Below, in pieces: positions 26,557 through 37,826 of a stretch of 64,000 nucleotides of DNA. The number at the start of each line of letters is the position of its first letter. Within the stretch, counting starts at the first letter, position 1. The stretch is from Fictibacillus phosphorivorans (GTDB taxonomy: Bacteria; Bacillota; Bacilli; Bacillales; Fictibacillaceae). The position numbers and the translations under genes are program-made. Location: positions 1,178,001 to 1,242,000 of the forward strand of contig NZ_VDZU01000001.1 of assembly GCF_007673525.1 (NCBI RefSeq). The letters run 5' to 3'. The notes beneath the pieces were generated by a model. The model was not told the origin of the DNA, did not search any database, and saw only the letters and a program-made list of their open reading frames with translations.

Positions 26557-26888
26557 CAGTTGATGTTCTCCTGGCTGAGCCATTGAATCAATTGCATGGC
26601 AGAATTAGCCCCAGCAATCGCTACGAAAATATAAGTTAATTGTTTGAAAATCTCTATAGTAGCGCCGTTTTCAAAACTTCGCTCGAAGTTCGTGATCGTA
26701 TCGAACGTACCACCAATAGCAGCGACGATTGCCCATATTTTAAGTCTTTTCGCAAGTTCCATCATCTCTAAGATCGGTGCTTTTCCTACAAGAAAAGCGG
26801 CAAGCCCGCCGATTAACGCTCCGCCCAACAATACACCGAAAGCTATAGCAAAATCTAATATGATATTCGCAAAAAATTCACGTACCAT
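26556..26888 (-). CDS. ytrH: Sporulation membrane protein YtrH
   Basis: 110 residues with three hydrophobic helices (about residues 6-35, which are glycine/alanine-rich, 50-62 and 80-97), matching YtrH, a mother-cell membrane protein for sporulation. ATG 26888 follows GGGAGG; the longer frame adds eight codons before the SD. First gene of the ytrH-ytrI pair, with a sigma E-like promoter upstream. Confidence 0.9.
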   Translation of the reverse strand: MVREFFANIILDFAIAFGVLLGGALIGGLAAFLVGKAPILEMMELAKRLKIWAIVAAIGGTFDTITNFERSFENGATIEIFKQLTYIFVAIAGANSAMQLIQWLSQENIN

Positions 26889-26930
26889 GAGACAACCTCC
26901 CCTCTTAATCAATGTATGGGAAGTAGATGA

Positions 26931-26958
26931 AGTGTATGCTAATTTGAGTGAAAATGAA
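26931..26958 (-). promoter_or_regulatory. Candidate sigma E promoter of ytrHI
   Basis: On the minus strand, TTCATTT (26958-26952), 13-base spacer, CATACACT (26938-26931); the -10 fits the sigma E CATACAnT pattern well. B. subtilis ytrHI is sigma E-dependent. Confidence 0.5.
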
Positions 26959-26986
26959 TAATCGCTCGTAATTCATAACTGTTTCA

Positions 26987-27015
26987 TTAACACATGCGAA
27001 CTTCTGTACTATAAT
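26987..27015 (+). promoter_or_regulatory. Sigma A promoter of dnaE
   Basis: TTAACA, exactly 17-base spacer, TATAAT, 35 bases before the dnaE ATG. Confidence 0.7.
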
Positions 27016-27049
27016 GGAATGCAAACAGGTGCGTAAAGGAAGTGATGGT

Positions 27050-30000
27050 ATGGGATTTGTCCCACTGCATATACATAGTGAATACTCGCTTCTTGAAAGC
27101 TCTTGTCGAATTGAAGAGCTTGTTCAATATGCAAAAGAGCTTGGATATACCTCGTTAGCGTTAACAGATAAATCCAATATGTATGGAGCATTAAAATTTT
27201 ATACAACCTGTGTAAAAGCTGGCATCAAACCTATCATTGGATTAGAAGCAGAAGTTGGAAGAAATCAAGCAGATACAAAAGAGAAGATAAGTTCACACCA
27301 CAAACTTCTTTTATATGCCATGAACATAGAAGGCTATGAAAATCTATTAAAACTCACAACGCTTATGCAGACTAAGCTGGACGGTGAAGTGTCACCTCTT
27401 TCTTATGAAGAAATCTCAAATCATGCTGAAGGCCTTATTGCTGTTTCATCAGGAATAGAAGGTGAGGTTCAGCAGTATCTTACTCGTGAAAACCTTGACG
27501 ATCAAATATTAGATCGGATGCTTCAATTCTATAAATCGTGTTTTAAAGACCGCTTTTACCTTGGAATAGAAGATCATGATACAGGTATAGAGAAAACAAT
27601 AAATCTCCAATTGCACAACCTTTCAAGGAAATATCTCATCCCTCTCGTTTGTATGCATGAAACGTATTATATGAAAAGAGAGGATGCAGACGCGCATGAT
27701 ATCCTGCTTTGCATCAAACAAGGCGAGAAGAAAAACAATCGTGATCGATTTAAACTGCAGACCGATGAGTTTTATTTTAAATCCCCAACAGAAATAGAAC
27801 GTCTATTTTCCCATGCTGAAGAGGCACTGGATACAACGTCCAAACTGGCAGAAAGATGTTCGCTCGAGCTTGATCTTGGTAACATCGCTTTGCCCAAATA
27901 CCCTGTTCCTGACAATAAGAACAGCTATGAATATTTAACAGAGCTGTGCAATAAAGGACTTTTAAATCGGTACGAAACGATAACACCTGAAATCAAAGAT
28001 CGATTAACATACGAACTCAATATTATTAAAAGCATGAACTTTGAAGATTATTTCTTGATTGTATGGGATTTTATGAAATTTGCACACGACGAAAAGATGA
28101 TCACAGGACCAGGAAGAGGTTCTGCAGCAGGTTCATTAGTCGCTTACGTCCTTAAGATCACCAATGTTGATCCTATTCATCATCAACTGATCTTCGAGCG
28201 CTTCTTAAACCCTGAACGGATCACGATGCCTGATATTGATATCGATTTTCCTGATAACCGTCGTGATGAAGTATTAAGTTATGTTGCGCGTAAATATGGT
28301 ACAGATTATGTTGCACAGATCATTACTTTTGGAACATTAGCTGCAAGAGCTGCGATAAGGGATTCGGGCAGAGTAATGGATTTTGCTCCAGCCCTTATTG
28401 ATCTTACCGCTAAGAATATTCCATCTAGACCAGGAATAACGTTGGAAAATGCGTTGAAAGAATCAGCGGGCCTGCAACAGGCGTACAAGAATGAACCTGA
28501 TGTGAGAAAGCTAGTTGAGATCGCAATGACACTTGAAGGTTTACCGAGGCACGCATCAACCCATGCTGCAGGCGTAGTCTTGTCAGGAGCACCACTTGTT
28601 CAAAAAGTACCTTTACAAACCGGTCATGACGGTATACCTCTTACACAATATAGTATGGAATGGCTTGAAGCTGCAGGACTGTTGAAGATGGACTTTTTGG
28701 GCTTGCGAAATTTATCGCTCATTGAAAACATCTTATGGGCGATCGAAGAAAATGAAAATGTGAAGATTAGTCTGAATGATATTCCATTCAACGACGCTAA
28801 AACATTTGATCTTCTTGCAAAAGGTGATACTACTGGGGTGTTTCAGCTTGAGTCTGACGGGATGAGAAAAGTTCTTCAGCAGCTTAAACCGACGGAGTTT
28901 GAAGATATCGTAGCGGTGAATGCTCTTTATCGGCCGGGTCCGATGCAGAATATTCCCGACTATATTGCAGGCAAACATCGTCTGAAGACTGTGCAATACA
29001 TGCACCCTGATCTGGAACCGATTTTACAATCAACATATGGTGTGATCGTTTATCAAGAACAGATTATGCAGATTGCAACAAAAGCTGCTGGTTTCACACT
29101 AGGAGAGGCAGATTTGCTTAGGAGAGCAGTAGGCAAGAAGAAAAGGGATATTCTTCTACGTGAGAGACAACACTTTGTTGCGGGGTGTCTAGAGCAAGGC
29201 TATGATGAAAAATCTGCAGATGCGTTGTACGACTTGATCGTACGTTTTGCTGATTATGGATTTCCTAGGAGCCATGCTGTTGCATACAGTGTGATCGCTT
29301 ATCAACTTGCCTTTTTAAAGGCGAATTATCCAGCCTACTTTATGGCGGCTCTGCTTTCAAGCGTGATTGGGAATCATGATAAAGTGAATCAATATATTAA
29401 AGAATCCGAGCAAAGAGGAATTCCTGTTCTACCACCATCCATAAAAAAAGGCAGTGAAATTTTTATTTCAAACGGATCTACTATCACATTTGGTCTGTTG
29501 GCAATAAAAAACGTTGGTTACAATGCAATTAGGATGTTGATGACAGAGAACCAAAAAGAACCGTTTCATGATCTGTTCGATATTTGTTCACGTTGTCCTC
29601 AGAAAGTTGTGAATAAACGTACACTCGAATCATTAATTTTTGCAGGAGCTTTGGATGAATTGGGGCAAGATAGAGCAGTGTTGCTAGCTTCATTAGAAAC
29701 TGCGATTGAATATGGTGAAGAGTTTCAGGAAATTTCACGAAAGAATCAGATGTATCTTTTTGATGATGATATTAATTTGCCTAAACCTTCCTATGTTTCT
29801 GTTCAATCTTTTCAAGAAAGCGAAAAACTTAAGTTTGAAAAAGAAGCTTTAGGCTTTTTCTTTTCTTCACATCCGCTGCAAAGATTTCGAACGACCTTAA
29901 TCAGCTGGAAAGCGGTTAACATCAATGAGTTAAAAGAAAAAAAATCATCCGTTCGTCTAGGTGTTCTTGTGGACAAAGTACGAGCGATCAAAACCAAAAA

Positions 30001-30433
30001 AGGAGAACTCATGGCATTCCTGACGATCAGTGATGAAAGTGGTGAGATAGAGGCCGTGGCTTTTCCGAAAGTTTATGAAGCGTACCATTCTCTTCTTCAG
30101 AAAGGACAACAATTGTTTATAGAAGGAAGTGTGGAGCACCGTAACGAATCACTGCAGATTCTTGTGAATAAATGCAGACTGCTCGAAGATCTAAAGTCAA
30201 ATGAGCAGCCGACCCTATTTATTAAAATAGATAAAGACCATCAGTCGTCTCAGCATCTGAATGCGATGAAGACCATTTTCGACGAATCTAAAGGTTCTAC
30301 ATCTGTTGTTTTGATCTATGAAGAGAATAGACAAAAGGTCCAGATTTCACAAAAAGTAAATGTTTCCGAAAACTTGTTATTAGAATTGCAATCTGTTATT
30401 GGTGAGGGTAATGTCGTATTTAGAAGAAATTAA
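27050..30433 (+). CDS. dnaE: DNA polymerase III alpha subunit DnaE
   Basis: Error-prone replicative polymerase that in bacilli extends RNA primers on the lagging strand before handing over to PolC. N-terminal PHP domain (LHIHSEYSLLESS, about residues 6-18), polymerase core with the catalytic motif PDIDIDFPDNRRDE (near 388) and GPGRGSAAGS (near 353), then helix-hairpin-helix and an OB fold (VRLGVLVDKVRAI near 965). 1127 residues, no proofreading domain. ATG 27050 is nine bases after AAAGGA; earlier codons contain the promoter area. Confidence 0.96.
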   Translation: MGFVPLHIHSEYSLLESSCRIEELVQYAKELGYTSLALTDKSNMYGALKFYTTCVKAGIKPIIGLEAEVGRNQADTKEKISSHHKLLLYAMNIEGYENLLKLTTLMQTKLDGEVSPLSYEEISNHAEGLIAVSSGIEGEVQQYLTRENLDDQILDRMLQFYKSCFKDRFYLGIEDHDTGIEKTINLQLHNLSRKYLIPLVCMHETYYMKREDADAHDILLCIKQGEKKNNRDRFKLQTDEFYFKSPTEIERLFSHAEEALDTTSKLAERCSLELDLGNIALPKYPVPDNKNSYEYLTELCNKGLLNRYETITPEIKDRLTYELNIIKSMNFEDYFLIVWDFMKFAHDEKMITGPGRGSAAGSLVAYVLKITNVDPIHHQLIFERFLNPERITMPDIDIDFPDNRRDEVLSYVARKYGTDYVAQIITFGTLAARAAIRDSGRVMDFAPALIDLTAKNIPSRPGITLENALKESAGLQQAYKNEPDVRKLVEIAMTLEGLPRHASTHAAGVVLSGAPLVQKVPLQTGHDGIPLTQYSMEWLEAAGLLKMDFLGLRNLSLIENILWAIEENENVKISLNDIPFNDAKTFDLLAKGDTTGVFQLESDGMRKVLQQLKPTEFEDIVAVNALYRPGPMQNIPDYIAGKHRLKTVQYMHPDLEPILQSTYGVIVYQEQIMQIATKAAGFTLGEADLLRRAVGKKKRDILLRERQHFVAGCLEQGYDEKSADALYDLIVRFADYGFPRSHAVAYSVIAYQLAFLKANYPAYFMAALLSSVIGNHDKVNQYIKESEQRGIPVLPPSIKKGSEIFISNGSTITFGLLAIKNVGYNAIRMLMTENQKEPFHDLFDICSRCPQKVVNKRTLESLIFAGALDELGQDRAVLLASLETAIEYGEEFQEISRKNQMYLFDDDINLPKPSYVSVQSFQESEKLKFEKEALGFFFSSHPLQRFRTTLISWKAVNINELKEKKSSVRLGVLVDKVRAIKTKKGELMAFLTISDESGEIEAVAFPKVYEAYHSLLQKGQQLFIEGSVEHRNESLQILVNKCRLLEDLKSNEQPTLFIKIDKDHQSSQHLNAMKTIFDESKGSTSVVLIYEENRQKVQISQKVNVSENLLLELQSVIGEGNVVFRRN

Positions 30434-30438
30434 AAACC

Positions 30439-30495
30439 TTTACAGCTTGTTAACTTTTGTTATAATGGATGAGTCAATATTAGTGGTCTGACCAC
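30439..30495 (+). promoter_or_regulatory. ytsJ promoter with FadR/GntR-type operator
   Basis: TTTACA (30439-30444), 16-base spacer, TATAAT (30461-30466). About 16 bases after the -10 is the perfect palindrome GTGGTCTGACCAC (30483-30495), whose core TGGT-N3-ACCA is the operator pattern of FadR-subfamily GntR regulators. Such a regulator is encoded second in this cluster. Confidence 0.7.
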
Positions 30496-30546
30496 CTCCT
30501 AATTGGCTTATCAACCTTAAATTTAAAATCATTAGGAGATGAAAAA

Positions 30547-31788
30547 ATGTCTACATTAAGAGAAGAAGCACTACACATGCACCGCACACATCAAGGGAAA
30601 TTAGAATCAAAATCAAAGGTACCTGTACGTAACGCGAAAGATTTAAGCTTAGCATATTCTCCAGGTGTGGCAGAGCCGTGTAAAGATATTTATGATGACA
30701 AAACGAAAGTCTATGACTATACGATGAAGGGTAACACAGTAGCTGTTGTTTCTGATGGAACAGCTGTATTAGGTCTCGGAAATATCGGGCCAGAAGCTGC
30801 ACTTCCTGTAATGGAAGGAAAAGCAGTACTATTTAAGAGTTTTGCTGGCGTTGATGCGTTCCCAATCTGCTTGAATACGACAGATGTGGACAAGATCGTT
30901 GAAACGGTAAAATTACTTGAACCTACATTCGGCGGTGTGAACTTAGAAGATATTGCAGCACCGAATTGTTTCGTAGTCGAAGAGCGATTAAAGAAAGAAA
31001 CGAATATTCCAATCTTCCATGATGATCAGCATGGTACAGCTATTGTTACGCTAGCGGGACTCGTAAATGCTCTTAAATTAACAGGACGTGAAATGTCTAA
31101 GATTAAGGTCGTTGTTAACGGAGCTGGAGCAGCTGGAATCGCAATTATTAAATTGCTAGATCGTTTTGGTGTGAAAGATATCATCATGTGCGACACAAAA
31201 GGTGCGATCTATGAAGGTCGTCCATTCGGAATGAACTCTGTGAAAAAAGAAGTAGCAAACTTTACAAACCGTACGAAACAAGAAGGAACACTTGCTGATG
31301 TCATTAGTGGTTCAGATGTTTTTGTAGGTGTTTCAGTAGAAGGTGCATTAACAAAGGAAATGGTTGAGTCGATGAACCCTGAACCGATTATCTTTGCTAT
31401 GGCTAACCCGAACCCTGAGATCATGCCACATGAAGCGCGTGAAGCAGGTGCGATGGTCATTGGAACAGGCCGATCTGATTTTCCTAACCAAGTAAATAAC
31501 GTGTTAGCGTTTCCTGGTATTTTCCGCGGTGCTCTTGATGTTCGTGCAACACACATCAATGAGGAAATGAAGATTGCAGCGGTACATGCGATCGCAAATC
31601 TGGTGAACCCAGTAGAATTGACGGCGGATTATGTAATTCCAGCACCATTCGATCCGCGTGTAGCACCTGCTGTTGCTGCAGCTGTAGCTACTGCGGCTAT
31701 GGAAACGGGAGTAGCAAGACTTCGTATGAATCCTGAAGACATCGCTGAAAAGACTAAGAAACTAGCTATTATCGGAAAAGATGAATGA
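30547..31788 (+). CDS. ytsJ: NADP-dependent malic enzyme YtsJ
   Basis: Oxidative decarboxylation of malate to pyruvate with NADP; in B. subtilis YtsJ is the main NADPH-forming malic enzyme on malate. Malic N-domain motif SLAYSPGVAEPC (near residue 33), IFHDDQHGTAIV (near 155), and Rossmann motif VVNGAGAAGIAI (near 190). 413 residues. SD TTAGGAGATG. Followed at 20 bases by the gntR gene and then accDA, suggesting joint control of NADPH and malonyl-CoA supply. Confidence 0.95.
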   Translation: MSTLREEALHMHRTHQGKLESKSKVPVRNAKDLSLAYSPGVAEPCKDIYDDKTKVYDYTMKGNTVAVVSDGTAVLGLGNIGPEAALPVMEGKAVLFKSFAGVDAFPICLNTTDVDKIVETVKLLEPTFGGVNLEDIAAPNCFVVEERLKKETNIPIFHDDQHGTAIVTLAGLVNALKLTGREMSKIKVVVNGAGAAGIAIIKLLDRFGVKDIIMCDTKGAIYEGRPFGMNSVKKEVANFTNRTKQEGTLADVISGSDVFVGVSVEGALTKEMVESMNPEPIIFAMANPNPEIMPHEAREAGAMVIGTGRSDFPNQVNNVLAFPGIFRGALDVRATHINEEMKIAAVHAIANLVNPVELTADYVIPAPFDPRVAPAVAAAVATAAMETGVARLRMNPEDIAEKTKKLAIIGKDE

Positions 31789-31808
31789 AACCGGTAGAGG
31801 AGAGAGGA

Positions 31809-32459
31809 ATGTCTGTCCAGCCTACCGAAAAAGTATATATAGAAATTCTTAAACAAATTAAAGCGATTATCGTTGAGGACGGTCTTCAAGCGGGTGACAA
31901 GCTCCCATCTGAAAGGGAGCTGAGTGACCGCCTGAAGGTTGGAAGGTCATCTGTTCGCGAAGCACTGCGATCTCTAGAACTTTTAGGTCTGATCGAGACA
32001 AGAAGAGGCGAAGGGACCTTTATTCGTGAAGCAACCGGACACCGGCTCGTTGAAGTGCTAGCTTCGTTCATCTTGAATGATAATAAAGCTAGACACGATC
32101 TTCAGGAAACAAGACATATTGTTATTAAAGACTGTGTGGAGCTTGCTGTACGCAGAGCTGAATCTGCCACTATCTCTAAACTGACAAATCTTATTGAACA
32201 GATGGATACGAACGAACAAGAGCAAGTTCATAGAGCTTGCAAACAATTCGAAAAAATTGTGATCCAAGCATGCGGCAATCATCTTCTTTATCGTTTATAT
32301 GTAGAACTAACGGGTTATGGGTCTTCATTGCAACGAGCAAACTCGTACTGGTCACGAGCATTTTGTGAGGAAGTCCTGACACTTCTTCAATCAAAAGATG
32401 CTGTGAAGCTGACGAGTTTGTTATCAAAACAAAACGATGCTCTAAACGCAATCGAATAG
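31809..32459 (+). CDS. GntR-family transcriptional regulator, FadR subfamily
   Basis: 216 residues. N-terminal winged helix with the GntR signature [20 protein letters not shown] (about 35-54) and the wing [10 protein letters not shown], then an all-helical FCD effector domain with D, H and R-rich ligand helices ([19 protein letters not shown] near 100). ATG 31809 has GAGGAGAGAGG before it; the ATG at 31785 overlaps ytsJ and lies upstream of that SD. Its position between ytsJ and accD, and the palindrome at 30483, suggest it controls this cluster. Effector unknown. Confidence 0.88.
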   Translation: MSVQPTEKVYIEILKQIKAIIVEDGLQAGDKLPSERELSDRLKVGRSSVREALRSLELLGLIETRRGEGTFIREATGHRLVEVLASFILNDNKARHDLQETRHIVIKDCVELAVRRAESATISKLTNLIEQMDTNEQEQVHRACKQFEKIVIQACGNHLLYRLYVELTGYGSSLQRANSYWSRAFCEEVLTLLQSKDAVKLTSLLSKQNDALNAIE

Positions 32460-32475
32460 GTGGTGTTATTCATTT

Positions 32476-33330
32476 ATGATTAAAGGATTGTTTGTAAAAA
32501 AGAAAAAATATGCCACGATACCAACTGGTAAAGTTAAACAAGACGTTCCAGAAGGAATTATGAGTAAATGTCCAGAATGCAAGCACATCATGGTAACAAA
32601 AGAGTTAAGAAAAAACTTACTTGTATGTCAAGGCTGTCAATATCATTATCCAATGTCATCACAAGAACGAATAGCGGCTCTGATTGATGAAGGAACCTTT
32701 ACAGAATATGATGCAGACATGATTTCTGGAAATCCTTTAGAGTTTCCAGATTATGTTGAGAAACTTGAAGGTGACCGAAAGAAAACAAAAATTAATGAAG
32801 CCGTTGTTACAGGTGCCGGTCAGATTGATGGCCGTGATGTAACATTAGCGGTTATGGATTCTCGCTTTAGAATGGGTAGCATGGGTTCTGTTGTAGGTGA
32901 GAAGATCACACGTGCGATCGAGCACGCGATCGATCAAGAAACACCGTTTATCATCTTTACAGCATCTGGCGGAGCTAGAATGCAAGAAGGCGTATTGAGT
33001 TTGATGCAGATGGCTAAAACGAGTGTAGCTCTTAAACGTTTGAGTGACAAAGGGTTGTTGTTTATCTCTATCATGACACACCCGACAACTGGTGGCGTTT
33101 CCGCAAGTTTCGCATCTGTAGGTGATTACAATTTTGCTGAACCTAAGGCTTTGATCGGGTTTGCTGGCAGAAGAATCATAGAACAAACGATTCGCCAGGA
33201 ATTGCCGGATGATTTTCAGACAGCAGAGTTTTTATTAAAACACGGGCAGTTAGATAGAGTCATCCATAGAAGTGAAATGAAGAAAACATTGAGTACGTTA
33301 GTAAAGATTCATACAGAAGGGAGGGTGTAA
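32476..33330 (+). CDS. accD: Acetyl-CoA carboxylase carboxyltransferase beta subunit
   Basis: Together with AccA transfers CO2 from carboxybiotin to acetyl-CoA to make malonyl-CoA, the first step of fatty acid synthesis. N-terminal four-cysteine zinc ribbon CPECKHI..CQGC (about residues 34-56) and the crotonase-like core with [10 protein letters not shown] (near 157) and [10 protein letters not shown] (near 205). 284 residues. It is four bases ahead of accA and 17 after the gntR gene. Confidence 0.96.
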   Translation: MIKGLFVKKKKYATIPTGKVKQDVPEGIMSKCPECKHIMVTKELRKNLLVCQGCQYHYPMSSQERIAALIDEGTFTEYDADMISGNPLEFPDYVEKLEGDRKKTKINEAVVTGAGQIDGRDVTLAVMDSRFRMGSMGSVVGEKITRAIEHAIDQETPFIIFTASGGARMQEGVLSLMQMAKTSVALKRLSDKGLLFISIMTHPTTGGVSASFASVGDYNFAEPKALIGFAGRRIIEQTIRQELPDDFQTAEFLLKHGQLDRVIHRSEMKKTLSTLVKIHTEGRV

Positions 33331-33333
33331 AGC

Positions 33334-34311
33334 ATGGCAGCAGAACTAGAATTTGAAAGACCGATACACGAACTGGAGAAAAAAATCGCAGAGCTTAAGT
33401 CATTTATGGATGAGAAAGATATTGATTTAACAGACGAGATCAAGAGGCTAGAAGAAAAATTGTCTAACCTTGAAAACAGTACGTATTCAGAGATGAAGCC
33501 ATGGGATCGTGTTCAAATTGCCAGACATGCTGAACGCCCAACTACCCTTGATTATATTAACTATCTTTTTACGGATTTCATTGAATTACACGGAGACCGT
33601 CTCTTTGGGGACGATGAAGCGATCGTTGGAGGAGTAGCTTTTTATAAGGAACTTCCTATTACGATCATCGGACACCAAAGAGGAAAGGATACGAAAGAAA
33701 ATCTTCGTCGTAACTTCGGTATGCCTCATCCAGAAGGCTATCGCAAGGCACTGCGTTTAATGAAACAAGCCGAGAAGTTTAATAGACCTATTATCTGTTT
33801 TATTGATACAAAGGGAGCATATCCAGGAAAAGCAGCTGAGGAAAGAGGACAGAGTGAAGCGATCGCTCGTAATTTAGTTGAGATGGCTGGGTTAACTGTT
33901 CCTGTTATTTGTGTTGTGATCGGAGAAGGCGGAAGCGGTGGAGCATTAGCGTTAGGTGTAGGAAATTACGTACACATGCTCGAGAACTCAACTTATTCTG
34001 TTATCTCTCCAGAAGGAGCAGCTGCCATTCTTTGGAAAGACGCTTCAATGGCAAAGAAAGCAGCAGAATCTATGAGAATCACTGCTCCAGACTTAAAAGA
34101 GTTAGGAATTATTGATGAGATTATTGAAGAAGTTAAGGGCGGAGCACATAAAGACGCTAAGCATCAAGCAGAATTGATCGACCAGGTTTTGGAAGATTCT
34201 TTACATTCTTTGCTGTCAATGTCACAAGAAGAGCTCATAAATCAACGCTATGAAAAATATAAAAAAATCGGACAATTTGGGTTTGTAAACGATTCCATTG
34301 TTGTTAAATAG
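33334..34311 (+). CDS. accA: Acetyl-CoA carboxylase carboxyltransferase alpha subunit
   Basis: Partner of AccD. N-terminal coiled-coil-like region with RPTTLDYI near residue 66, then the core with [14 protein letters not shown] near 128, IDTKGAYPG near 150, and [14 protein letters not shown] near 195. 325 residues. SD AGGGAGGGTG. Last gene of the ytsJ-gntR-accD-accA run; a terminator follows immediately. Confidence 0.96.
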   Translation: MAAELEFERPIHELEKKIAELKSFMDEKDIDLTDEIKRLEEKLSNLENSTYSEMKPWDRVQIARHAERPTTLDYINYLFTDFIELHGDRLFGDDEAIVGGVAFYKELPITIIGHQRGKDTKENLRRNFGMPHPEGYRKALRLMKQAEKFNRPIICFIDTKGAYPGKAAEERGQSEAIARNLVEMAGLTVPVICVVIGEGGSGGALALGVGNYVHMLENSTYSVISPEGAAAILWKDASMAKKAAESMRITAPDLKELGIIDEIIEEVKGGAHKDAKHQAELIDQVLEDSLHSLLSMSQEELINQRYEKYKKIGQFGFVNDSIVVK

Positions 34312-34314
34312 GGA

Positions 34315-34350
34315 ATGTGCCTTTCTGCTTAGGGAAAGGCGCATTTTTTT
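34315..34350 (+). terminator. Terminator of accDA
   Basis: ATGTGCCTTTC / GAAAGGCGCAT stem with one G-U pair and T7. Confidence 0.88.
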
Positions 34351-34365
34351 GCCTATTGTTGTCTA

Positions 34366-34394
34366 TTGTGTTCAACATTTGAACATGATATTTT
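34366..34394 (+). promoter_or_regulatory. pfkA promoter containing a 7-3-7 palindrome
   Basis: TTGTGT (34366-34371), 17-base spacer, TATTTT (34389-34394). The perfect inverted repeat TGTTCAA-CAT-TTGAACA (34369-34385) fills the spacer, where a bound repressor would block RNA polymerase. Not a cre or CggR site that I recognise. Confidence 0.5.
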
Positions 34395-34399
34395 AATAA

Positions 34400-35389
<990 letters not shown>

Positions 35390-35476
35390 TCTGCTAATGC
35401 ATCGTACGGCTGCAGTTTGACTGCAGATGCCTTACGATGCCTTTCTGCGAAAAAAGAAAACCAGGAGGCCATTTAC

Positions 35477-37234
35477 ATGATGCGCAAAACAAAAATCGTT
35501 TGTACGATAGGACCGGCGAGCGAAAGTATTGATAAGTTAAAAGAATTAATGAATGCTGGGATGAACGTTTCCCGCCTAAATTTCTCACACGGTGACTTTG
35601 ATGAGCACGGTCAACGAATCATCAACATTCGTGAAGCTTCTAAAGAGCTTGGAAAAACAGTTGCGATCCTTTTAGATACGAAGGGACCTGAGATCCGCAC
35701 TCAAACGCTTGAAGGCGGAGTTGCTGAACTTGTTGCTGGAAACGAATTGATCGTTTCTATGGAAGAAGTAGTTGGTAACGACAAAAAGATCTCTGTAACT
35801 TATCCAGGTCTTGTTGAAGACGTACATGTTGGATCAAGAATCCTTCTTGATGATGGACTGATCGAACTTGAGGTAACAGCGATCGGCGAAAAAGAACTGA
35901 CTACAAAGATCTTAAACTCCGGTACATTAAAGAACAAAAAAGGTGTAAACGTACCTAACGTAAGCGTAAAACTTCCAGGTATTACAGACAAAGATGCAAA
36001 AGATATCGAGTTTGGCATTGAACAAGGTGTTGATTTTATTGCTGCGTCATTCGTACGTCGTGCAACAGATGTTCTTGAAATTCGTGAGATCTTAGATCGA
36101 CACAATGCAAACCATATTCAAATCATACCTAAGATTGAGAACCAAGAAGGTGTAGACAATATCGATGAGATCCTTGCTGTTTCTGACGGTCTGATGGTAG
36201 CGCGTGGTGACCTTGGTGTTGAGATCCCGGCTGAAGAAGTACCTCTTGTTCAAAAAATGTTAATCAAGAAGTGTAACGAGCTTGGAAAACCAGTTATTAC
36301 GGCAACTCAAATGTTAGATTCTATGCAACGTAACCCGCGCCCAACGCGTGCTGAAGCGAGTGACGTAGCAAACGCGATCTTTGACGGAACTGATGCGATC
36401 ATGCTATCAGGTGAAACAGCTGCTGGTACTTATCCAGTTGAAGCGGTTCTTACCATGCATAAGATTGCAAGCCGTGCAGAAAGCTCGTTGAACTATAAAA
36501 CATTATTATCTTCAAGAAGCAAAGAGAGCAAAACGACAATTACAGATGCGATCTCTCAATCTGTTTCCTTTACAGCTCTTAACCTAGATGCAGATGCAGT
36601 TATTACTGCTACTGAAAAAGGTCAAACAGCTCGCATGATTTCAAAATATCGTCCAAAAGCTCCTATTATCGCAGTAACAAGCAACGAAGATGTTTGCCGT
36701 AAGCTTGCACTTGTTTGGGGAGTAACACCAGTTAAAGGTGAAAAAGCTGGAACAACAGATGAAATGTTCCAAATTGCAATTGATTCAGCGCTTAAAGCAG
36801 AAGCTGTTCAACACGGAAACCTTGTTGTGATCACGGCAGGTGTACCAGTAGGTGAATCTGGATCTACAAACCTAATGAAGGTCCACATCATTGGTGATGT
36901 GCTTGCTAAAGCTCAAGGAATCGGACAATCATCTGCTTCAGGAAAAGTAGTTGTAGCTAAAACAGCTCAAGAAGCGATGGATAAGATGACTGAAGGTGCA
37001 ATTCTAGTAACGGTAGGAACTGACCGTGACATGATTGGTGCGTTCGAAAAAGCATCTGCTGTTATTACAGAAGAAGGCGGATTAACAAGCCATGCTGCTG
37101 TATGTGGAGTATCACTAAGTATTCCGGTTATCGTTGGCTTACAAAATGCAACTGAAATCTTTAAAGATGGACAAGAGATTACGATTGATGCTTCTGTTGG
37201 ATACATCTATGACGGAAGAAAGAACGTTATCTAA
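35477..37234 (+). CDS. pyk: Pyruvate kinase with C-terminal PEP-utilizer-like domain
   Basis: Makes pyruvate and ATP from [14 protein letters not shown] at the N-terminus, [12 protein letters not shown] near residue 240, and ATQMLDSM near 275. After the normal allosteric domain there is an extra C-terminal domain ending [18 protein letters not shown] (about 530-547), the PEP-utilizer-like swivel domain typical of Bacillus and Geobacillus enzymes; the position of its histidine matches the phosphohistidine motif. 585 residues. ATG 35477 is eight bases after AGGAGG. Confidence 0.97.
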   Translation: MMRKTKIVCTIGPASESIDKLKELMNAGMNVSRLNFSHGDFDEHGQRIINIREASKELGKTVAILLDTKGPEIRTQTLEGGVAELVAGNELIVSMEEVVGNDKKISVTYPGLVEDVHVGSRILLDDGLIELEVTAIGEKELTTKILNSGTLKNKKGVNVPNVSVKLPGITDKDAKDIEFGIEQGVDFIAASFVRRATDVLEIREILDRHNANHIQIIPKIENQEGVDNIDEILAVSDGLMVARGDLGVEIPAEEVPLVQKMLIKKCNELGKPVITATQMLDSMQRNPRPTRAEASDVANAIFDGTDAIMLSGETAAGTYPVEAVLTMHKIASRAESSLNYKTLLSSRSKESKTTITDAISQSVSFTALNLDADAVITATEKGQTARMISKYRPKAPIIAVTSNEDVCRKLALVWGVTPVKGEKAGTTDEMFQIAIDSALKAEAVQHGNLVVITAGVPVGESGSTNLMKVHIIGDVLAKAQGIGQSSASGKVVVAKTAQEAMDKMTEGAILVTVGTDRDMIGAFEKASAVITEEGGLTSHAAVCGVSLSIPVIVGLQNATEIFKDGQEITIDASVGYIYDGRKNVI

Positions 37235-37241
37235 TGATACG

Positions 37242-37271
37242 AAAAGAGAAGGGTGAAACCTTCTCTTTTTT
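37242..37271 (+). terminator. Terminator of pfkA-pyk
   Basis: AAAAGAGAAGG / CCTTCTCTTTT perfect stem with a six-base loop and T6. Confidence 0.92.
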
Positions 37272-37333
37272 GATTCGTAAAAAAGGAATAGGCTTGATTC
37301 CTTATTACATGTTTAATGAAAGCGGTGGTTTAT

Positions 37334-37729
37334 TTGTTTCGTAAGCTTTTACCGATCTTTATTCTTATTCCTGCCATCGAAGTAGGACTCTTTATACTGG
37401 CTGGACAATATATAGGAATTCCAGCGACGATTGCTGGGATATTTATAACGGGTATACTAGGCGCTTATTTAGCAAAAAGAGAAGGTGTACAAACCCTTCA
37501 ACGTGTGAAGGTGCAACTTGAGAGCGGACAGATGCCAGGAGAGGCAGTTCTTGATGGGGCATGTATCCTAGTCGGTGGAGCATTACTCTTAGCACCTGGA
37601 TTTCTAACCGACATTCTAGGGTTCTTCTTACTTATCCCTCCACTAAGAAAGCCTGTGAAGTTGTGGATGAAAGCAAAACTCTTCCAAAAGATGCAATCAG
37701 GACAGTTTTACTTCATAAAAAGAAGGTAG
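37334..37729 (+). CDS. fxsA: FxsA family membrane protein
   Basis: About 131 residues with three or four hydrophobic segments: residues about 4-24 (LLPIFILIPAIEVGLFIL), 28-46, and about 75-105 (ILVGGALLLAPGFLTDILGF). PGFLTD is a signature of FxsA, a membrane protein whose E. coli homologue affects phage F exclusion. I chose TTG 37334 because GCGGTGG precedes it; the ATG at 37316 lacks a visible SD. The start is uncertain by six codons. Confidence 0.85.
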   Translation: MFRKLLPIFILIPAIEVGLFILAGQYIGIPATIAGIFITGILGAYLAKREGVQTLQRVKVQLESGQMPGEAVLDGACILVGGALLLAPGFLTDILGFFLLIPPLRKPVKLWMKAKLFQKMQSGQFYFIKRR

Positions 37730-37826
37730 AGTTACTAGTTACTGACAGAGTCAACATTGTAAATCATATGAGGCTGTTTTCTAAACGATTTTTGCTTTCA
37801 AGTCTGTTTGTTTACTCTTCTTTGAC

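Noticed and set aside
26644..26961. 105-codon plus-strand frame over ytrH
   Set aside because: Antisense to a recognised sporulation gene and crosses its promoter; no SD.
31209..31559. 116-codon antisense frame in ytsJ
   Set aside because: Shadow of the malic enzyme reading frame; no start signal.
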